Both the position numbers and the translations under genes were made by a program. 64,000 bases of DNA, from the NCBI RefSeq assembly GCF_023374055.1, contig NZ_JAMBEP010000004.1, positions 1 to 64,000 on the forward strand. The letters are read 5' to 3'. This stretch comes from Luteimonas galliterrae. Lineage in GTDB: Bacteria > Pseudomonadota > Gammaproteobacteria > Xanthomonadales > Xanthomonadaceae. Shown piece after piece: positions 16,112 through 24,115 of the stretch; within the stretch, counting starts at the first letter, position 1; every line of letters starts with the position of its first letter. The notes below the pieces were generated by a model. The model ran no database searches. It saw only the letters and a list, made by a program, of their open reading frames with translations, and was not told where the DNA came from.

Positions 16112-17148
16112 TGGGTATCCCCTCTGCGGCCGCGTCGCTGCCATCGCCTTCCGAGATGTTCACGGTCCCCGACTATCACCCGCCGCGCTGGCTGCGCAGC
16201 CCGCATCTGCAATCGATCCTGGGCTCCAGCCCGATGCGGCGCCGGCGCGGCGAGCGCGCGATCGCCGCACTGCGCCCGCTGACCACCGAGCACATCGTCG
16301 ACGGCGGAGACGGCGTGCGCCTGCACGGCCTGCACAGCCGCATCGAGGGCGCGCCCGCGCGCGGGCTGGCGCTGCTGCTGCACGGCTGGGAAGGCAGCGC
16401 CGAATCGAGCTATATGCGGCTGACCGCGGCGCAACTGCTGGCCCGCGGCTTCGAAGTCTTCCGGCTGAATTTCCGCGACCACGGCGATACCCATCACCTC
16501 AACGAAGCGCTGTTCCATTCCAACCGCATCGACGAAGTGGTGCATGCGGCCTGCGACATCGCGCGCCGCTTCGCCGCGCGGCCGATGGTGGCGGCCGGTT
16601 ATTCGCTGGGCGGCAATTTCGCGTTGCGCCTGGCCTTGCGCGCGCCGGCGGCGGGCTTGCCGCTCGCCCACGTCGCCGCGGTGTGCCCGGTGCTGGACCC
16701 GGCGCGCACCATGGCGGTGATGGAAGCCGGCGTGGGCGTGTACCACGGTTATTTCGAACGCAAGTGGCGCAGCTCGCTGCAGCGCAAGCGCGAACTGTTT
16801 CCGGAACTGCACAACTACGACGACCGCACGCTGAAGCAAGGCATGCGCGCGCTGACCCAGTGGCTGGTGGAGCGGCACACCGATTTCGGCACCATCGATG
16901 CGTACTTCGACGGCTACAACATCGCCGGCGAGCGCCTGGCGTCGCTGCAGGTGCCGGCCAGTATCCTGACCAGCGAGGACGATCCGGTGATCCCGGTTTC
17001 CGACTTCCGCGAATGGCATCTGCCGGCGGATGCGCATTTGGCGATCGCACGATATGGCGGGCACTGCGGGTTCCTGCTCGATTCCAAACTCGACGGCTAT
17101 GGCGAGCGTTGGGTGGCCGAACGCCTGAGCGCAGCGGTTCCCGCATAA
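16111..17148 (+). CDS. YheT-family alpha/beta hydrolase
   Basis: Up to 345 residues from GTG 16111; ATG 16156 (MFTVPDYHPPRWLRSPHLQS) is an equally plausible start and matches the usual YheT N-terminus. The family motif HLQSIL is followed by LLLHGWEGSAESSY (oxyanion loop), AGYSLGGNF (nucleophile Ser) and SEDDPVIP with a late GGHCGF (Asp and His). Members are short/medium-chain carboxylesterases of uncertain substrate. It follows the PlsC-like gene with no gap, hinting at a lipid-related role. Confidence 0.9.
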   Translation: MGIPSAAASLPSPSEMFTVPDYHPPRWLRSPHLQSILGSSPMRRRRGERAIAALRPLTTEHIVDGGDGVRLHGLHSRIEGAPARGLALLLHGWEGSAESSYMRLTAAQLLARGFEVFRLNFRDHGDTHHLNEALFHSNRIDEVVHAACDIARRFAARPMVAAGYSLGGNFALRLALRAPAAGLPLAHVAAVCPVLDPARTMAVMEAGVGVYHGYFERKWRSSLQRKRELFPELHNYDDRTLKQGMRALTQWLVERHTDFGTIDAYFDGYNIAGERLASLQVPASILTSEDDPVIPVSDFREWHLPADAHLAIARYGGHCGFLLDSKLDGYGERWVAERLSAAVPA

Positions 17149-17256
17149 CTGTCATCCCTCGCTGCGCTCGGGATGACAGCTAGGTTGGGGGCCTTGCCGC
17201 TTCCTTGACGATCGTCCGGCGACGATAATCACCGACAGTCATCCAGGAGCAGCACG

Positions 17257-17874
17257 ATGCGCATCCGCAGCGACAGCTTCCACGACGGCCACCATATCCC
17301 GCCGGAATTCGCGATGGGCGCCATGGACGGTTTCGGCGGCAACCGCAACCCGCACCTGGCCTGGGAAGACGCGCCGGCCGGCACGCGCTCGTTCGCGCTG
17401 CTGTGCATCGATCCCGATGCGCCCACCGATCCTTCGCTCGTCGGCAAGGAAGGCGTGGAAATTCCCGTCGGCCACGTCCGCGGCGACTTCGTGCACTGGG
17501 CGATGGCCGACATCGCCTCCGACGTGCGCGAGATCGCCGCCGGCAGCTGCAGCGACGGCATCGTCGAGCGCGGCAAGCGCGATCCGCAGGGGCCGAAAGG
17601 CTCGCGCCAAGGCTTGAACGGCTACACCGGCTGGTTCGCCGGCGATGCCGGCATGGGCGGCGACTACTTCGGATACGACGGACCGTATCCGCCGGGCAAC
17701 GACTTGCGCCTGCACCGCTATTTCTTCCGCTTGTTCGCGCTCGATGTCGCCAAGCTGGAATTGCCGGCGAAATTCACCGCGGCGGACGTTCTCAAGGCGA
17801 TGGACGGCCATGTGCTGGCCGAGGCATCGACCCACGGCACCTATTCGTTGAACCCCAAGGTCATGGCCGCCTGA
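17257..17874 (+). CDS. YbhB/YbcL-type PEBP (Raf kinase inhibitor-like) protein
   Basis: 205 residues. Motifs of the phosphatidylethanolamine-binding family are present: LLCIDPDAPTDPS, VRGDFVHWAMADI and a long GYDGPYPPGNDLRLHRYFF loop. Bacterial members are cytosolic or periplasmic ligand-binding proteins of unclear role; no signal peptide is seen. An upstream AGGAGCAGC site supports the ATG. It is monocistronic, with a hairpin repeat 37 bp after the stop. Confidence 0.92.
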   Translation: MRIRSDSFHDGHHIPPEFAMGAMDGFGGNRNPHLAWEDAPAGTRSFALLCIDPDAPTDPSLVGKEGVEIPVGHVRGDFVHWAMADIASDVREIAAGSCSDGIVERGKRDPQGPKGSRQGLNGYTGWFAGDAGMGGDYFGYDGPYPPGNDLRLHRYFFRLFALDVAKLELPAKFTAADVLKAMDGHVLAEASTHGTYSLNPKVMAA

Positions 17875-17910
17875 CCGGCACCCAGAATGTGTAGAGCTTG
17901 GCGCGCTGTT

Positions 17911-17978
17911 CGTAGGTGCGAATTTATTCGCACGCTTTTGATCCCATGAAGAGCGTGCGAATAAATTCGCACCTACAA
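17911..17978. repeat. Dispersed palindromic repeat GTAGGTGCGAATTTATTCGCAC
   Basis: Inverted arms GTAGGTGCGAATTTATTCGC and GCGAATAAATTCGCACCTAC around ~25 bp. This family shares the GTAGG/CCTAC outer ends of the GTAGGAGCGG elements but has an AT-rich core. It lies between convergent genes and may end both transcripts. Confidence 0.88.
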
Positions 17979-18022
17979 GAACGGAGCAGCACAGCAAGCT
18001 ACGCACAAGGAGCAAGAACCGG

Positions 18023-18868
18023 TTACGGCTTTTTGGCCGGCGCGATTTCCGACTCGACCACCATGTCGAGCACATAAGCGACAGACGAAGCATCCGCCGG
18101 CACCGGGTCGCGCTTGAACTTCTTCAGGCGCAACACCTTGCGCTCGCCTTCGACGAAATCGAAGCCTTCGATGTCCTCGTACAGCGGCTGCCATTCGCCC
18201 GGCGGCGACTGCTTGACGCCGTTGTCGCCGTAACGGATCTCGCGCACTTGCAAGCACTGGTAGTTGGGAATCAAGGGATGGTTGCAGGCGATGCGCCGCG
18301 GCGCGACTTCCAGGAACACGGTTTCGCCCGCGCCGCCGTAGCGTTTTTCGGCCGTGGCCTCGCCGACCCAGCTGGTCTTCTCGCCGGACGCGGACGCCAG
18401 CTGCAGGCGCGGCGGCTCGCTCTCTTCCACGCGCGCCTGCTGCGGCTGGGCCAGCAGCGCGCCGATCGCCTTGTCGGCCTGCATCAGCGGTTCTTCGCAG
18501 GCCATCATCGTCGAGCGCAGGCTCGATACTTTGAGCTGGTTTTGGGCATCGACTTCGTATTGGCCGCCCTGGCGGTTGCAGCCGCCGCCGATGGCGACGT
18601 TGCCGCCTTCGAAACTCAAGGACAGCGCGCGGTCGCCGCCGGGGAACAGCGCGTTGATGCGCTTGCCCTGCGCGTCCGTCGCCGATTCCAGTGTCCAACG
18701 GTAGCCGGCCAGCATCGCGCTGTCGGCCGGCGGCAGCTTGGTTTCGGCAGGGGCCGGCGTTGCCGCCGGTGCGGGCGCCGCTTGCGGTTCGGTGGACGGA
18801 CTCTTGTCGGCGGGCGTGCACGCGCCCAAGACCAGCGGCGACAACAACAGCAGGAGGCGGAGTTTCAT
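18023..18868 (-). CDS. META and DUF4377 domain lipoprotein
   Basis: 281 residues. The signal MKLRLLLLLSPLVLGAC has a clear LGAC lipobox, followed by an Ala/Pro linker. Residues ~50-150 are a META (HslJ-like) domain: LAGYRWTLESATDAQGK, LSFEGGNVAIGGGCNRQGG, LMQADKAIGALL. Residues ~190-275 are DUF4377: VFLEVAPRRIACNHPL, QVREIRYGDNG, YEDIEGFDFVEGERKVLRLKK. Domains of this type are often paired in one lipoprotein and linked to envelope stress or heat resistance. It is transcribed alone. Confidence 0.9.
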   Translation of the reverse strand: MKLRLLLLLSPLVLGACTPADKSPSTEPQAAPAPAATPAPAETKLPPADSAMLAGYRWTLESATDAQGKRINALFPGGDRALSLSFEGGNVAIGGGCNRQGGQYEVDAQNQLKVSSLRSTMMACEEPLMQADKAIGALLAQPQQARVEESEPPRLQLASASGEKTSWVGEATAEKRYGGAGETVFLEVAPRRIACNHPLIPNYQCLQVREIRYGDNGVKQSPPGEWQPLYEDIEGFDFVEGERKVLRLKKFKRDPVPADASSVAYVLDMVVESEIAPAKKP

Positions 18869-18968
18869 GGCGGATCTCCCGAGGGATACGGCACTAAACG
18901 CGGCGGCGGCGCCGATGGGGTCGAACGGCCCGATCCTAACAGCGCACCCGTCGTCGCGCGGTGGAGAT

Positions 18969-20165
18969 TCAGGCCGTCTGTCGGCGCCGCAGAATCAGCA
19001 GCACGGCCACGCCGGCCAGCAAACCCCAGAACGCCGAACCGATGCCGCCCAGCGTCAGGCCCGAAGCGGTCACCAGGAAGGTAATCAGCGCCGGTTCGCG
19101 GTCATCTTCTTCGCGCAGCGCCGCGGCCAGGCTGTTGCCGATGGTGCCGAACAGCGCGATGCCGGCGATCGCCATCACCAATTCTTTCGGAAATGCGGCG
19201 AACAGCGCGGCGATGGTGGCGCCGAACAAACCGACGATCAGATAGAAGATGCCTGCGAATACCGCCGCCACGTATCGTCGGGACGGATCTTCGTGCGCCT
19301 CGCGGCCCATGCAGATCGCCGCCGTGATCGCCGCGAGATTCAGCGCATAGGCGCCGAACGGCGCCAGCACCGCATTCACCGCGCCCAGCCAGCCGATCAC
19401 CGGCGAAATCGGCACGTCGAAGCCCGACGCGCGGATCACCGCCACGCCCGGCACGTTCTGCGACGCCATCGTGACGGCGAACAAGGGCAGCGCGATGCCG
19501 AACACCGCGGCTAGCGACAGCGACGGCATCGTGAAGATCGGCCGCGCCAGCTGCAGATGCACCTGGTCCAGGCGCAGCGTGCCCATGCCCGCAGCGATGG
19601 CGATGCCGACCAGCAGCGTGGCGATCACCGCATATCGCGGAAACCAGCGCCGTCCGCACAAGTAAGCGACGAGCATGGCCAAGGCCATCGCCAGCTGCGA
19701 CTGCATGGCCACGAAAGCGTCGAGCCCGAAACGCAACAGCACGCCGGCCAGCATGCCCGAGGCCAGCGAGAGCGGAATCTTGCGCATGCCGCGCTCGAAC
19801 CAGCCGCTGAAGCCGGCGACCAGGATCAGCAGCGCGCACAGCACGAACGCGCCGATCGCTTGCGACAGCGGCAAGCCCGACGTGGTGGTGATCAGCATCG
19901 CCGCGCCCGGCGTCGACCATGCCGTCACCACCGGCACGCGGTAGCGCAGCGACAGGCCGATGCAGGTGATGCCCATGCCCAGGCCGAGCGCCCAGATCCA
20001 CGAGCTGATCTCGTCAGGCGAGGCGCCCAGCGACTGCGCCGCCTGGAACACGATCACCGCCGAACTGGCGAAGCCGACCAGCACGGTGACGAAGCCGGCG
20101 ACGATCGCCGACAGCGACAGATCGCGCAGGTAACGCGAGGCGCCGCCTGGCGCGTGTTCGTTCAC
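18969..20165 (-). CDS. Benzoate/H+ symporter BenE-type transporter
   Basis: 398 residues from GTG 20165 (NEHAPGGASRYL). There are about 12 hydrophobic segments. The family markers VVTAWSTPGAAML near the first third, FAVTMASQNVPGVAV in the middle and PFGAYALNLAAITAAICMG later are typical of BenE. Proton-coupled uptake of benzoate or a similar aromatic acid is expected, but no aromatic catabolic genes are in the window. The start overlaps the uppP stop by four bases (GTGA), so expression is coupled to uppP, an unusual pairing. Confidence 0.88.
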   Translation of the reverse strand: MNEHAPGGASRYLRDLSLSAIVAGFVTVLVGFASSAVIVFQAAQSLGASPDEISSWIWALGLGMGITCIGLSLRYRVPVVTAWSTPGAAMLITTTSGLPLSQAIGAFVLCALLILVAGFSGWFERGMRKIPLSLASGMLAGVLLRFGLDAFVAMQSQLAMALAMLVAYLCGRRWFPRYAVIATLLVGIAIAAGMGTLRLDQVHLQLARPIFTMPSLSLAAVFGIALPLFAVTMASQNVPGVAVIRASGFDVPISPVIGWLGAVNAVLAPFGAYALNLAAITAAICMGREAHEDPSRRYVAAVFAGIFYLIVGLFGATIAALFAAFPKELVMAIAGIALFGTIGNSLAAALREEDDREPALITFLVTASGLTLGGIGSAFWGLLAGVAVLLILRRRQTA

Positions 20166-20965
20166 TGAGCCGGCACCAGCAACAGCAAGGCGATGCCGAG
20201 CACGAAGCGGTACACCGCGAACGCCGTGAAGCGATGGCTCTGGATGTATTGCAGCAACCATTTCACCGCGATGAAGGCGGTGACGGCCGATGCGACGAAT
20301 GCGATCCCCAGCTCGCCCCAGTTCTCGTGCGCCGCGCCGCCGTTGCGCATGACGTCGACGAGCTCGTAGCCGGTCGCGGCGAACATGGTCGGGATGCCGA
20401 CCAGGAAGGCGAACTCGGTGGCGGCCGCGCGGTTCGTGGTGCCGGCGAGCAGCGCGACGAAGATCGTCGCGCCCGACCGCGATGTGCCAGGAAATACGCC
20501 CGCAACGACCTGGGCGATGCCGACCAGTACCGCCGCGGTCCAGGAAATTTCGCTGCGCTCGCCGAGTTTCTCCGCACGCTTGGCCGCCAGTTGCTCGGCC
20601 GCGATCATCCAGATGCCGCCCAGGATCAGCGCCCAGGCCACCGGTGCGACGGTTTCGGGCAGTACCCAGCCGGCCGCTTTCACCAGCAGGCCGCCAGCTG
20701 CGGTGAAGCCGAAGGCGACCGCCAGCTTCAGCGCGTAATCGCGGTTCTGCTTGTCGCGAAAACCGACCAGCAATTGCCACAAACGTTGCCGGTAGATCAG
20801 CACCACCGCCAGGATCGCGCCCGCCTGGATCGAGATGTTGAACAAGTCCGAGCGCCGTCCCAGCCAATGCTCGGCGATCAGCAGATGGCCGGTGCTGGAG
20901 ATGGGCAGGAATTCGGTGATGCCTTCGATGATGCCCAGTAGCAGGGCGGCCAGCAGGTCGGTCAT
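20162..20965 (-). CDS. uppP: Undecaprenyl-diphosphatase UppP (BacA)
   Basis: 267 residues, polytopic. The active-site motif EGITEFLPISSTGH is near the N-terminus and PGTSRSGATI in the middle; together these hold the catalytic Glu/His/Arg/Ser cluster of BacA-type phosphatases. It recycles undecaprenyl pyrophosphate to the monophosphate carrier for peptidoglycan and surface polysaccharides, and overproduction gives bacitracin resistance in other bacteria. It is followed by benE with a four-base overlap and preceded by a nested repeat cluster. Confidence 0.95.
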   Translation of the reverse strand: MTDLLAALLLGIIEGITEFLPISSTGHLLIAEHWLGRRSDLFNISIQAGAILAVVLIYRQRLWQLLVGFRDKQNRDYALKLAVAFGFTAAGGLLVKAAGWVLPETVAPVAWALILGGIWMIAAEQLAAKRAEKLGERSEISWTAAVLVGIAQVVAGVFPGTSRSGATIFVALLAGTTNRAAATEFAFLVGIPTMFAATGYELVDVMRNGGAAHENWGELGIAFVASAVTAFIAVKWLLQYIQSHRFTAFAVYRFVLGIALLLLVPAQ

Positions 20966-20995
20966 GGGGCGAAAGACGGCTCCGAAACGGTTTTG

Positions 20996-21154
20996 TTTTT
21001 GTAGAGCGGGGCTTGCCCCGCAGCTCTGCGCCTGCGCTTTTGTAGGAGCGGCTTTAGCCGCGAGCTTTTCCGGTCCGAAGGTCTTGGTGGAAAGCTCGCG
21101 GCTAAAGCCGCTCCTACGAAGAACTAAAGCAGCGGAGCAAGCTCCGCTCTACAG
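20996..21154. repeat. Outer repeat GTAGAGCGGGGCTTGCCCCGC with a second repeat nested inside
   Basis: The left end is TGTAGAGCGGGGCTTGCCCC and the right end GCGGAGCAAGCTCCGCTCTA, forming one inverted element. Between them, at 21039-21119, sits a complete GTAGGAGCGGCTTTAGCCGC palindrome of the other family. The arrangement suggests one element inserted into the other. Confidence 0.75.
21039..21119. repeat. Dispersed palindromic repeat GTAGGAGCGGCTTTAGCCGC (nested)
   Basis: Inverted arms TGTAGGAGCGGCTTTAGCCG and CGGCTAAAGCCGCTCCTACG, lying wholly inside the 20996-21154 element. Confidence 0.9.
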
Positions 21155-21189
21155 CGCGTCGCTGGCGCAGCATAGCCGATTGGCTGTTT

Positions 21190-21204
21190 GCACCATGACG
21201 ATGC
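21190..21204 (+). promoter_or_regulatory. Distal NtrC-like site for glnA
   Basis: GCACCATGACGATGC resembles the NtrC consensus GCAC.A...TGGTGC with a good left half and a weaker right half. It is centred ~31 bp upstream of the second site, close to three helical turns, as at enterobacterial glnA. Confidence 0.6.
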
Positions 21205-21220
21205 CAACACTGACAATGGC

Positions 21221-21235
21221 GCACTAATTTGGTGC
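21221..21235 (+). promoter_or_regulatory. Proximal NtrC site for glnA
   Basis: GCACTAATTTGGTGC is a perfect dyad GCAC.A...T.GTGC and differs little from the classic high-affinity enterobacterial glnA site. It is centred about 85 bp upstream of the predicted sigma-54 start site, the usual enhancer distance. Confidence 0.85.
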
Positions 21236-21287
21236 GATTACTGCATTTTCATTCAAAATAATTCATAAAAATCAATATTTTATTCTT

Positions 21288-21302
21288 TGGCACGGGGCTT
21301 GC
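21288..21302 (+). promoter_or_regulatory. Sigma-54 promoter of glnA
   Basis: TGGCACGGGGCTTGC matches the RpoN consensus TGGCACG-N4-TTGC exactly, with the -24 GG and -12 GC at correct spacing. The implied start site near 21314 leaves a leader of about 23 bases before the glnA ATG. The region just upstream is AT-rich (AATAATTCATAAAAATCAAT), as expected for IHF-assisted looping. Confidence 0.93.
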
Positions 21303-21336
21303 GATAGCAGTGGGTATCCCAACCCAAGGCCGTGCC

Positions 21337-22746
21337 ATGTCTTACGACAACGTCGAAAAACTCATGAAGGACCACAAGGTCGAATTCGTCGACCTGCGCT
21401 TCGCAGACATGCGCGGCGTGCAGCACCACGTCACCTTCCCCAAGTCGATCATCGAGCCCGGCCTGTTCGAGGACGGGAAGATGTTCGACGGCTCCTCGAT
21501 CAGCGGCTGGAAGGGCATCAACGAGTCGGACATGGTGCTGCTGCCCGATCCGTCGACCGCCTTCCTCGACCCGTTCACCGCCGATCCCACGCTCGTGCTG
21601 GTTTGCGACGTGCTCGACCCGGCCACGATGCAAGCCTACGGCCGCGATCCGCGCGGCGTCGCCAAGCGCGCCGAGGCCTATCTGAAAGCCAGCGGCATCG
21701 CCGACCAGGCCTTCTTCGGCCCTGAGCCGGAATTCTTCATCTTCGATTCGGTGCGCTACGCCAACGAGATGGGCCACACCTTCTTCCACATCGATTCGGA
21801 AGAAGCGCATTGGAACTCGGCCAAGGAATACGATGGCGGCAACAGCGGTTATCGCCCCGGCATCAAGGGCGGCTATTTCCCGGTCGCGCCGCTCGACTCG
21901 CTGCACGACATGCGCGCCGAGATGTGCAAGACCCTGGAGCAGGTGGGCATCGAAGTGGAAGTGCACCACCATGAAGTGGCCAACGCCGGCCAGTGCGAGA
22001 TCGGCACCAAATTCAACTCGCTGGTCAAGAAGGCCGACGAGCTGCTGACCATGAAGTACATCATCAAGAACGTCGCCTTCCGCAACGGCAAGACCGCGAC
22101 CTTCATGCCCAAGCCCATCGTCGGCGACAACGGCAGCGGCATGCACGTGCACCAGTCCCTGGCCAAGGGAGGGGTGAACCTGTTCAGCGGCGACGGCTAC
22201 GGCGGCCTGAGCCAGATGGCGCTGTGGTACATCGGCGGCATCTTCAAGCACGCGCGCGCGATCAATGCGTTCGCCAACTCGACCACCAACTCGTACAAGC
22301 GCCTGGTGCCGGGCTTCGAAGCGCCGGTGATGCTGGCCTATTCGGCGCGCAACCGTTCGGCCTCGTGCCGCATTCCGTACGTCGCCAATCCGAAGGCGCG
22401 CCGCATCGAGATCCGCTTCCCCGATCCGATGAATTCCGGCTACCTGATCTTCGCCGCGCTGATGATGGCCGGCCTGGACGGCATCAAGAACCAGATCGAT
22501 CCGGGCGGCCCGAGCGACAAGGACCTGTACGACCTGCCGCCGGAAGAGGAGAAGGGCATCCCGACCGTGTGCCATTCGCTCGACCAGGCGCTGGAAGCGC
22601 TGGACAAGGATCGCGAGTTCCTCAAGGCCGGCGGCGTGTTCACCGACGACTTCATCGACGGCTACATCGCGCTGAAGATGAAGGAAGTGACCGCGTTCCG
22701 CGCCGCCACGCATCCGCTCGAGTACCAGATGTACTACGCGATCTGA
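21337..22746 (+). CDS. glnA: Type I glutamine synthetase
   Basis: 469 residues from ATG 21337 ([14 protein letters not shown]), the same length as E. coli GlnA; a start 27 bases earlier would precede a usable leader and is rejected. Catalytic landmarks are [24 protein letters not shown], the ammonium/glutamate loops and NRSASCRIP. The adenylylation site [10 protein letters not shown] holds the target Tyr at about 397, so the enzyme should be of the GlnE-regulated I-beta class. It makes glutamine from glutamate, ammonia and ATP. The sigma-54 promoter and NtrC sites upstream make it nitrogen-limitation inducible. A hairpin repeat follows the stop. Confidence 0.98.
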   Translation: MSYDNVEKLMKDHKVEFVDLRFADMRGVQHHVTFPKSIIEPGLFEDGKMFDGSSISGWKGINESDMVLLPDPSTAFLDPFTADPTLVLVCDVLDPATMQAYGRDPRGVAKRAEAYLKASGIADQAFFGPEPEFFIFDSVRYANEMGHTFFHIDSEEAHWNSAKEYDGGNSGYRPGIKGGYFPVAPLDSLHDMRAEMCKTLEQVGIEVEVHHHEVANAGQCEIGTKFNSLVKKADELLTMKYIIKNVAFRNGKTATFMPKPIVGDNGSGMHVHQSLAKGGVNLFSGDGYGGLSQMALWYIGGIFKHARAINAFANSTTNSYKRLVPGFEAPVMLAYSARNRSASCRIPYVANPKARRIEIRFPDPMNSGYLIFAALMMAGLDGIKNQIDPGGPSDKDLYDLPPEEEKGIPTVCHSLDQALEALDKDREFLKAGGVFTDDFIDGYIALKMKEVTAFRAATHPLEYQMYYAI

Positions 22747-22753
22747 TTTGGAT

Positions 22754-22833
22754 TTCTGTGGGAGCGGCTTCAGCCGCGAGCTCTTCGATAACGAAGCGGA
22801 ATCAAGAGCTCGCGGCTGAAGCCGCTCCCACAA
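22754..22833. repeat. Dispersed palindromic repeat GTGGGAGCGGCTTCAGCCGC
   Basis: Inverted arms TGTGGGAGCGGCTTCAGCCG and CGGCTGAAGCCGCTCCCACA, eight bases after the glnA stop. A probable transcript-end hairpin for glnA. The rest of the gap to 22962 contains no recognised gene or promoter. Confidence 0.9.
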
Positions 22834-22962
22834 GATCGACACCGGACGAAGGAGGAAACAACCGCACCAAGCACGACCGGGCCAAGACGAAGCCCGGCAT
22901 GCCGCAAAAAAATGCGCACGCAGCAATGACTGGGGAGGGCTCACCGTGAAAAGGGGCCTGTC

Positions 22963-23721
22963 ATGTCGTCTCGCAAGACCGCAATCGCATCGTCTGTATC
23001 GCTCGTGCTGCTGGCCGCAGGGCAGGCGCACGCCGGCACTAGCGGCTCCGTCGCCTTGACCAGCGACTATCTGTTCCGCGGCGTCTCCCAAACCAACGAA
23101 GAGCCCGCCGTCCAGGGCGGTGTCGAATACGCGGCCGACGGCGGTTTCTACGTCGGCGCCTGGGGCAGCAGCGTCAGCTGGCTGTCCGATCTGTCCAGCG
23201 ACGCCGCGCCGATCTCCAGCGACGTGGAGCTGGACGGCTATCTCGGCTATCGCGGCAAATTCGGCGACAGCAAGTTCGGCTACGACGTCGGCGCGCTCTA
23301 CTACTGGTATCCCGGCGATTATCCGGCCGGTTTCAACAGCGCGGACACCGGCGAAATCTATGTCGGCATTAGCGCCAGCCCTTCCGACGCCGTCGCCCTC
23401 GCCGCCAAGTATTCGTACGCGGTCACCGACCTGTTCGGTTATGCCGACTCCGACGGCAGCGGCTATCTCGATATTTCCATGAACTGGCAATTCACGCCCG
23501 GCTGGACCTTGAACGTCCACGGCGGCAAGCAATGGGTCGAGAACAACGAGGCCTACGAATACGCCGACTGGAAGCTCGGCGTGACCAAGGCCTTCGACAA
23601 CGGCTTCTCGATCGCCGCCGCCTATACCGACACCGACGCGGAACAAGCCCTCTACACCAACGCCTTCGGCAACGAGATCGCCGACGGCAGGTTCTCGCTC
23701 ACCTTCGCCAAGGCCTTTTGA
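22963..23721 (+). CDS. TorF-family putative porin (TIGR02001-like)
   Basis: 252 residues with a Sec signal (AIASSVSLVLLAAGQAHA). The mature start SGSVALTSDYLFRGVSQTN is the hallmark of this outer-membrane beta-barrel family, and the protein ends in an aromatic residue (FAKAF), as barrels do. Amphipathic strands with Gly/Asp turns run throughout. It lies 36 bp before glnK. The glnA-porin-glnK-amtB order suggests that it brings ammonium or small nitrogen compounds through the outer membrane under nitrogen control; the transport role is inferred. Confidence 0.9.
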   Translation: MSSRKTAIASSVSLVLLAAGQAHAGTSGSVALTSDYLFRGVSQTNEEPAVQGGVEYAADGGFYVGAWGSSVSWLSDLSSDAAPISSDVELDGYLGYRGKFGDSKFGYDVGALYYWYPGDYPAGFNSADTGEIYVGISASPSDAVALAAKYSYAVTDLFGYADSDGSGYLDISMNWQFTPGWTLNVHGGKQWVENNEAYEYADWKLGVTKAFDNGFSIAAAYTDTDAEQALYTNAFGNEIADGRFSLTFAKAF

Positions 23722-24096
<375 letters not shown>

Positions 24097-24115
24097 CCCA
24101 CTGACGGAGGCAACC

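Noticed and set aside
22834-22962. A second sigma-54 promoter before the porin
   Set aside because: No TGGCAC-N-TTGC match with correct spacing was found in this interval.
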